Positions 55,641-64,000 of a stretch of DNA of 64,000 nt are shown here, piece by piece. The notes beneath the pieces are model-generated. The model saw nothing but the letters and a program-made list of their open reading frames with translations. It was not told the DNA's origin and ran no database searches. The translations under genes and the position numbers were made by a program. The stretch's first letter is position 1, and each line of letters starts with the position of its first letter. This DNA comes from Brachionus rotundiformis (lineage: Eukaryota > Rotifera > Eurotatoria > Ploima > Brachionidae), in contig JAESIW010000200.1 of the NCBI GenBank assembly GCA_016802295.1, positions 4,154,327 to 4,218,326 of the forward strand, read 5' to 3'.

Positions 55641-56598
55641 ATTTAAGTTTTAAATTAAATTTTTAAATTTCTTTTTTTAAGTTATTGTAAAAAAGTTCCA
55701 AAAAAAACAATCAAAAATACAATTTAATTTTTTTAAGTTAAAAAAGGTTGGATTTTCACGTTTTATAAAAAAAAGTTTTTCTTGTTATTAAAAAATATTT
55801 ACTCTAAATATTTTAGTTAACAGGATTTAAACGATTATTTGGCGAGTTAATACGCCGTTTTCTCATTTAAGATGTTACAATAGAAATAAAAAATTTTTTG
55901 ATTAAAAAAAGACTTAAAATGAATTACTTTATCTTTAATAAATAACTATTCATGTATTTAAAATGTATGACTTGACATTAGAAACTTTTTTCATAAATTA
56001 TTAAAGTAAACATAGAATCTAACCTAGATTTACTAATGCTAAAACAATACTAAAACTAATACAAAAAATGCATTGACATTGGTTTCAATGTCAAAATATC
56101 ATTAGTTTATTAACATTGATTTCAATTCAAAATTTATGAATTTTTATATTAATAATTTTAAGCATAAAATAAAAACTATAGCATACTAAAGACTCAGTTG
56201 ATTAGGCCTAGTATACTGAATTTTAAGTCAAATTTAAGAAAAAAAATATTTATTCTCATATTTTTAGAGAACCACAGGTGTAAAGACACATTTATTTCTC
56301 TTTATCGTCCTGTTAAATTCAATAATTCACAAAATAAAATTAAAAATTTAGCTTATACATGAATAAAAAATTGTTTAAAATATTTTAATTAATTTTCGAA
56401 TTTATTCAGGTTGTGATCATTCAAATTTGGTTACCAACATACTCGGCAATCTTTTTTTTTTCAGAATTATTTTTTCCTTAAATCCAATGACTCATTTTGC
56501 ATTTAATTAAAAAAATAGTACACGTTTAAATTATTTCTTGATGACGAATCATTATTTTATATTAAAGCTTCTTTTCGTGTTAAATTTAATTTAGAACC
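55641..56598. other. Neurobeachin upstream region
   Basis: AT-rich with T-runs, no exon recognised. Probably the promoter and 5' untranslated region of NBEA. Confidence 0.4.
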
Positions 56599-59500
56599 AT
56601 GGATGATCCAAGCGATCAGTTAAACGAAAGCTCAGCCAATACAGGCGAGCCAAATCCAGATAAAGAAACTTCGCTTAATTCAGAAGAACCCCAAAACCAG
56701 TCAGTCGAGCCTCAATCAAATGTTGAATTCACATATTTTTCGCTCGCGTCTAAGCCTGATGAGGTAGAGGAGGAAGTAGAGGAGATGAATGAAAAAAACA
56801 TGCCAACACAGCTAGAGGAAGTAGAGCTGGAAGAAAGAGAGAACGAGCCTGAAGAAACCAAGGAAGATCTCGAGCCAAGAGACGACAACATTGAGGAAAA
56901 GGATCCGGATCCGGGTCAGTCGGAGACAGAAAACAAAGAACATAATCTAGAAACTGCAGATCAATTGGACATAAAAAAGCTATCAATTGATGAAATGATT
57001 GAGAAGGTTCGTCAATGTCAGGTGCCTAACAAAGATGTTTGCAACTATGTACTTAATATGTTGGTTGACGGTGAGTTCGATTTGGAAAAAAATTTTGTGA
57101 TAAAAAACCACACAACTATTCTATTGATGATACAAGTAATTAAATGTGCAGATAAACATCTCAAAGCCGAACTTTGGAGTCTTTTCACAGCAATACTTCG
57201 TAAAAGTTACTTGAATTTGCAAGCATGTGTTGATATTGGTCTAATTGAGACAGCTTTACATGAGCTCGAAAGCGCTGATCTAGTTTGTGCTGATCTGATT
57301 GTTGAGATGCTAACTGTTTTGGCTAATTACAACATTACGGTGGAAGAGCTAAAAGCAATTTTCAGTTGGCTTAAAGGAGAAGATCAGTCTTGGGTTTGTG
57401 ATATAAAAAATCAAATTTAATTTTTTTAAAATTTCATTTAGAGAAAAAATTCAGTCAAGCTTTTAAATGTCTTAAAAGCTATGCCACATCGTTATGGACC
57501 TGATGAGTTTTTTAGTTTTCCAGGAAAAAAAGCATCGGTTTGTAAATTTTAAATTAATTACAAGACTTGTTTGAATTTTATTTGGATACTTAATTAGATA
57601 AATTTATAACTTTGATGATTTTTTTAAATAAATTCAGGCTTTTTTATATTTATTCTAACTCTTTTCTAATAATCAAACTTAAATTAAGTAGTGTTTTAAA
57701 TTAATGTTTATCTTTTATTTATTTTATAGAATATTTCTAACTAGATAAGTCTATGAATCGAATATTTCTAACTAGACACTGAACTAAAAACTAAAAACAA
57801 AAAACCATCATCATTCAAAGTTTTCCACTTATTTATTCAAATATTTATAAAATTAATTTCAAATTTTTAAAATATACTAATCAATTTTTTTTCATTTAAA
57901 TTAAGCAGATCAATAAGACAGTGAGTTTTTTTAAAATACTATTATATTATATTAAATAACATTTTACATATATGTTCATGTTAATCGCGTTAATTTGCTT
58001 TCATTTTTTTATCTTAATTGGAATGCATCTTTTCTTTTGTTGATTGTTTATTGTTTATTTAATTATTAGAATGCAAGATGTAATTCAATTAAAATATCAA
58101 AAATTAATATTAATTTAAAATTTATAGTTATGGTTTATATTAACATCATAATAGTTAATAGATAGTGTTTATGAATTAATATTTTAATTTCAAAAGGGTA
58201 TTTCCTTGCCACCAATACGCAACTGGCCTTACCAAAACGGATTCACATTTTCAACATGGTTTAGAATAGATCCAGTAAGCGGTTCGAATGTTGAGAAAGA
58301 AAAGCCGTATCTTTTTTGGCTTGGCACCAATAAAGGCATTGGGTATACTGCTTTTTTCATGGGTTCATGCCTGGTACTTAGCTACAAAACAAAGCCAAAC
58401 GGGAAAGAGATGCAGCATTGTATTCAATACGAATTCAAGCCAAGAGAATGGTACATGGTCACCATAAGCCATGTGTACAATCGTTGGTCCAAAAGTCAAG
58501 TTCATTGTTACATAAATGGCTACCAATTTTCCACAGTATCAATGCCATTTTACATCGATCAAAGTGAAGTATTTGATAAATGCTTTATCGGATGCACTCC
58601 AGATGCGAATGAAATAAATTTGTTTAGTGGTCAGCTCAGCTCCATTTACTTGTTCAGTAATGCTTTGGAATCATCAGTCATTGATGCTATTTACAACCTT
58701 GGACCCTCATACAAGAACCAATTTCGCTTCGAAAACGAAACAGCTCATCTTCATTTAAAAAATGAAACAAGAAAGATTTTGTATGACGGAAAGTTAACCC
58801 AATCAATTGTTTTTTTGTACAATCCAGTCAATTGTGACTCTCAGTTGATACTTCAGTCGGCTCCAAAGCAAAATCAGTCAAATTATTTTTCACATAATGC
58901 TCATGCTTTGATGTTAAGTGATGTTAAAGCAGTCAAAACAGCTTCTATTTATAGTGTTTTGTTGTCAATTGGTGGAATTCAAGTCATATATGTTCTTTTT
59001 GGTCAATTGGATTACAAGCAAGCTGATTACACAATTGATTATACTGTTTGGTAAGTTTTATTCCAAGTTTTAGACCAAGAATTTATTTAAAGATCTTGAA
59101 GATAAATCTTTTTTTAAGATTTTTAAGTTTATAAAAAATTTAACTATTATTAAAAAATTATTTTTTTTTAATTTTAGTTTTAATTATCTATCAATTATCA
59201 ATATTGAGTTTCATTCTGTTCAAAATACACTTATTTAATACTATTTATAAGGCTTTTAAAAATATAGAGTTTTTTATAGAATATTTAATATAATTAGAAA
59301 TTAGCAATTATCTATATTATATCTAAATTTGTTACCAAGAAATAACCGCTTTTTTTTAGCAATTCCTTAATAGAAATACTCTGTGATATGATTGAAATAT
59401 CATACAATGTTCAAATACAAATGATCAATTCAAAAGGTTTGTTAGCAATCAGCTACTATCTTGAAAAGGTAATAATAATGAACAAACAAAATTAAGATTT

Positions 59501-62500
59501 AATCAAAAATATCTTTTAAGGCGTCAAGAGAGCACATTACTGTATCGGTTCTAAACTCAATACTTAAATTAACAAAGTATCTAGTTTTGCTATCCAGTCC
59601 AAATGGAACAATTCTTCTTAAACAATTGCTTGATCATATTTTATTTAACCCTTCAATTTGGATATACTGTTCCGTCGAAGTAAGTTTCTATAAGAACTAA
59701 ATTAATGTATTCTTATCATTTTTCAAGGTTCAAACAAAACTTTATTGCTATTTGGCTACTGAATTTGTGAATGATTTAAACATATATATTAATATACGAC
59801 GAATTTCAGCTGTTATTCAAACAATCCACGCCATCAAATACTATTACTGGGTTGTTGACCCAAAAGACCGAAGCGGTTTTGAACCAAAGTCAAATGAGTC
59901 ATTAAGGCCTAATAAAAATACGATTATTCAGCTCAGAGCCTACATGCTTTTATTTATCAAAGAATTAGTAACTAAAGAAAATGGAGTTCAACAAGAAGAA
60001 CTACAAGCGTTGCTCAATTACCTTCATACTGTCAATGAAGTAAGTGCTTAGCATTTTTTAAATTATAAATTGAACATATCCTTAAAATCTTTAATTATAT
60101 AATTAGTCAATGTTATTTTATTTTTAAACTTGTTTTTAAAAACTTAACTATCAATTTTAAAGAAAATTCTGATTAGGGAAATGGCAAGATTTTTATTTCA
60201 TTAATTTTATTTTATTTAAAAAAGAAAATTTAAAAATTTTTTAAAATTATATTATTAGAGTTATATTTATTAAACAATTAAAACTAAATATTGAAAAATG
60301 TAATTTTTAATTAAAAGCAGAAGTAAAATTTTTTAGTACCTCAAATTTAATAAAAGGCTATTTTTTTATTTAAAAGTAACAAAATATAAAAAAGGTATCC
60401 CAATAAAAAAATTACATCAATTAATAAAAAAAAAACAATTTCATTATAATAATACTCACCTCTAAAAATAAAAAAATCAACAATTATCACAATAAAAATA
60501 TCGTTTTTTTTTTCATAATTGAACCACATTTTTCACATGTTTTAGATTCATTATTTTGAGCAGATTCTTGATTGAATATTTTTTTTTTTGGTTATTAGGC
60601 AGAACATGGTTTATATCATCATCTTAAGAGATACCTTTTGGATCTCCACCTCAAGTATCATAATCTTGGTATAATTCGTATACTTTTCCTATACCACGCT
60701 TATTTTTAACAACAATTTCTTCTTCGTCATCAAAAATATTTGTTTAATTAAAAGAGTTGGTTTTATTTTTTTGTCATTTTTATTAATATTTTGAGGTATT
60801 TTTTAACAAATTAGAGATAACTTTTAATAAATTCGAGGAATTAAGAACACGACAGCCTTAAAAGAAGGAGAGTTTTAGTTTAAAAAAAATTTAAATTAAG
60901 CTAAAAATTGTAATAATGAAATTAAAATCTTGCTTAAAACAAAAAATTCTATTCAATCGAAAATATAATTTATATTTTTTTAAATTTTTGATTATTGGGT
61001 TATATACTTAAATTAAATTCAAAAATCGAAAATCTAAATATTTAATTAATCATATAATAAAATAAAATTTATTTTTCTAGAATGAAAATATAATAGATGT
61101 GTTAAAACTTTTGGTAACCTTGATGAATGAGCATCCGCCAAGTATGATTCCGTCTTTTGACGCCAAACTTGGCATCAGAACTGTAATGAAACTACTCGGT
61201 TCTGAGAACGAAACCATTAGACTCCAAACTTTGAAATTACTCGGATTTTTCTTGCAAAAAAGCACTTTTAAGTAGCCATTAGAATTATCTTATTTAATCA
61301 TTATTAATTTAAACATTTAAAGACGAAAATCTGAAAATATGAACACATACAATTTATTCTCTTTGATAAGCGATAAGTTGTCCATCTATTCGCATGACTT
61401 TTCAATGTCTCTATACAATACTTTGTATGATATTTTGGTAGAGAAAACTACAAATCAAGTTCTCGATCAGCAACACCAAAATCCGGACCCTACACACCAC
61501 ATAGAAAATCCATGTAATTGAAAAAAAATAATTTTTTTTCAAATAATTGTATTTTTTTGCTTTTAGTAATAATTAAGGTAATCACTTCCTTGATTAGAAA
61601 CGCGCCTTCAAAGAACAGCCAAGTTGTGCTTATAAAAAAGCAATTTTTAAATGATTTGATCGCGTTATGTAATAATGGCCGAGAAAACAGAAGAATAGTT
61701 CTTCAAATGAGTGTGTGGCAAGAGTTTTTGATCGGTCTAGCACATGTTTATCCATCTGATCAGGACGAGTTTGAAATTACCAATCTGGTTTTCAAAGCCT
61801 TTAAAATTTTGCTTCATCATGCAATAAAATATGAATACGGTGGATGGAGAGTATGGATTGACACATTGTCTATTCTTCATTCCAGAGTTGCTAAAGAAGA
61901 TTATCAGATAAAAATGAGCAAATTGTATGAGGAATATGAAAAAAGCAAAGGGTTAGACTCAGACAAAGCATCAAATGAAAATTCGGACTTACAAGGTATA
62001 TTTATTTCATGAACTTTTTTGTTCTGGTGAAAAGTTGAAAATTTGGATACATATGCTGAAACTTTTATGTCTAAATTAATATATAAGAAAATGAGGAAAA
62101 TTTTATTTACAGAAAATATTTAATTTTAATTGATTAAAAATTAAAAAGCATAATAATAGTGCATTTTTTTTTCTATTAAAATTAATAAAATTCAACCTTA
62201 AGGTACATTACAATTGCCTACTTTTCAAATTCCACAATTTAAATGGTCACACATCCATAAAACTTTGCTAAATGATGTCCTTCTATCGATCGAAAACGAG
62301 ATCGACACATGGAAAGGGCCTGACAATCAAGTCAAGTCTGTTCTTGAAGCCGTCAATCATGGGGATAATGCAATTTTTTGTGTCAATACAATTCATATAG
62401 TTTCCCAAATGGCCGATATAATGACGAATGCGTGCGGAGGCTTACTTCCACTTTTGGCCAGTGCAACCACTGTCAATGTTAGTTTTCCACCTAATTTTAA

Positions 62501-63407
62501 ACTTGGAAATCTTTAAAAATTATCTATTTAGAACGAAATAGATATTTCGGACAACTCTGAAGGAATGACCATTCAAGAAGCTAATCATTTCCTAGACAGA
62601 ATCATTCGAATAACAGATTTAGTTGTTATTGGCTGTAATACCAATTTTAGTGAATTGGAAAAAGAAAAAAATCTACCAAATGGAGCAATTATAAAGCAAT
62701 CACTTAGGCTAGCTTTTACATCAGCCGTAAAGACGTGTATTGAGTTTCGTAAAAATCCTGGAAGCCAGCCTTCTAATACTGCTTTAGTTGATATCCAAAA
62801 CGAAGTAAAGCATTTACTAAACAAGGATCCAGTCGAAGCGCTAGTCGAGCTTCACATCAATCATACAAAAACTCCGGTTTCTAACAAAACTAGTCTCGTT
62901 GGAACGAAAATTTATCCAGAATTTTTGCTTCAATATATAGATATATTTCGCTTGAGAGCTCTGGTCTATCGAGATACGATTAGAAATGATAAAAATAAAC
63001 TCAAGCCGTTTGTTATTGTGGTAATTGTTTATTTTAGCTCTAAAAATTTATTTATTACAAATTTTTAAATTATAAATTTATATTAACAAACTAAAATAAA
63101 TAAATTTTAAGGATGATGTTAAACAATCGCAGTTCATATCATTGTCAACTGTATATTTTATTTCAGTGTTAATGGTTTCAAGATACAGAGACATAATTGA
63201 ATCAAAAAATTCTAATGAAACAAGCCATCAGGCCAGTTCCAACGAAAATACTCCGAAAACAAATACTAAAAATATTCAGAGTGTTTCAGAAACAACATCA
63301 GTTGGAACAAATGGTAATTAAATTGTTTTTTTTGATAAAATTTATTCAAATTTTTTCAAAAGCAAGTCATGATTTTATTTTTGTAGATAACAGAAGTTCT
63401 ATTTTAG
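56599..63407 (+). CDS. NBEA: Neurobeachin, 5' portion (continues past the window)
   Basis: Large BEACH-family scaffold for membrane trafficking and synaptic receptor targeting. Exons: 56599-57393, 57442-57537, 58197-59050, 59360-59468, 59521-59679, 59728-60039, 61081-61271, 61323-61513, 61567-61995, 62203-62477, 62532-63020, 63112-63313 and probably a 21-bp exon 63387-63407; phases agree throughout, about 1,374 residues. Residues 1-130 are acidic and disordered. Armadillo-like DUF4704 sequence follows (VLNMLVDGEFDLEKNF, SLFTAILRKSYLNLQ), then a ConA/LamG-like domain (NWPYQNGFTFSTWFRIDP, QFSTVSMPFYIDQSEVFDKC), more helical repeats (YYYWVVDPKDRSG, YEYGGWRVWIDTLSILHSR) and the FKWSHIHKTLL and VYFISVLMVSRYRDI blocks. 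The PKA-anchor, PH, BEACH and WD40 parts lie beyond the right edge. An extra segment of about 15 residues at the exon 11 end (63.0 kb) has no match in vertebrates. Confidence 0.95.
60360..60760 (-). pseudogene. Transposase-like zinc-ribbon remnant in NBEA intron 6
   Basis: On the minus strand a broken frame reads FDDEEEIVVKNKRGIGKVYE followed by LYQDYDT and stops, then KTCEKCGSIMKK and, one frame over after an A-run, RYFYCDNC. The CxxCG...YFYCxxC pattern is a zinc ribbon as found in some DNA-transposon proteins. It is in a 1,041-bp intron and antisense to NBEA. Dead; family uncertain. Confidence 0.45.
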
Positions 63408-64000
63408 GTATAGAAATGAATATTATTGTTTTGTTCTTGTTTCTATTAACAAAAAATGAAAAAGCAATTTAAAATATTAAAAATAAAAAATATACACTTT
63501 TAAGTAAAATTATTGTCAATTCTTAATAACACAAGATTTCTGAAAAACTTACAGATTAAAAAGGTTTTTTTTAGAATAATGTTTATCTTAAAAGCAGCTC
63601 TTTTTCAATTTTATGATATAAATTTTATAGAAACTTTTTAAAAATCAAAATAAAAATAGAATAAAATAATTTACATGAGTAAGATTCATGGGAAAGATAT
63701 TTAACTTGAATAATATGTCTTTTTTTAAGATATAAACGGTTCATTTCTTTTACTATTTTTAAGCAGGTTATTTTTTATCTTTTAAAATTTAGACTTTATT
63801 TCTTAAACAGTCTTGTTGAAGGGAACAATTTTTACTATCAAAAATATTAATATTACTTATTTAAAATTTTCTTTCCCTTTATTTTCTCTAAGAAATATTG
63901 TATAATTGTTTTTTTAATAATTAATTGTTCAACTAAGGTTTAATCTTTCCAATGAAAGTGAATTCACATGTATAGAATTTTTATTTTTCAAAGCTTTATT
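63408..64000. other. NBEA intronic sequence to the right edge
   Basis: No further neurobeachin exon could be supported before the window ends. Acceptor-like sites near 63573 and 63730 lead to early stops. Confidence 0.45.

Noticed and set aside
1..64000. CRISPR arrays, bacterial operons or riboswitches
   Set aside because: No spaced direct-repeat arrays; the spliced gene structure is eukaryotic.

Overview
The window is AT-rich nuclear DNA from an invertebrate animal. Genes are split by many very short introns: exact splice models here give introns of 48-53 bp, with GTAAxx donors and a T-run before AAG or TAG. Gene content is metazoan and bilaterian: cohesin RAD21, POLD4, a cathepsin L, a DDX60-type helicase, an N-terminal-RA RASSF, the presynaptic scaffold RIM, and neurobeachin. 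A monogonont rotifer would fit the base composition, intron size, the DDX60/DUF268 pair and the Crinkler-like gene, but nothing in the window proves the species. All gene models were read by eye from motifs, splice signals and phase, with no transcript support.

Layout. 1-4.2 kb: a dead Tc1 element whose left terminal repeat has been entered by a pogo-like element. 4.2-7.6 kb (+): RAD21, six exons, with a copied piece of its own last exon lying in intron 3. 9.5-9.9 kb (+): POLD4. 10.1-11.4 kb (+): cathepsin L. 11.5-14.7 kb: a broken LINE carrying a fresh-looking DNA transposon with perfect 83-bp terminal repeats. 15.0-26.7 kb: a large palindrome. Two 1,483-bp arms, nearly identical, each hold a complete RASSF gene in opposite orientation. 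The 8.66-kb loop holds DDX60 and a DUF268 gene. 27.3-29.6 kb (-): a four-exon gene of unknown function, whose decayed 3' part is also present outside the left arm. 29.6-33.7 kb: a graveyard of foldback elements, a MITE, a hAT remnant and a LINE tail. 33.7-46.5 kb (-): RIM. A dimeric tRNA-derived SINE with 13-bp target duplications sits in its first intron. 51.4-54.05 kb (-): a Crinkler-like P-loop ATPase fused to a restriction-endonuclease-fold domain. 56.6 kb to the right edge (+): the 5' part of neurobeachin.

Best candidates for something new are the palindrome and the Crinkler-type gene. The arms stayed nearly identical while their outer flanks diverged, which suggests arm-to-arm gene conversion or a very recent event; the loop contains a helicase of the antiviral DDX60 family. 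RIM and neurobeachin both act at synapses or in membrane trafficking, but their vicinity here may be chance.
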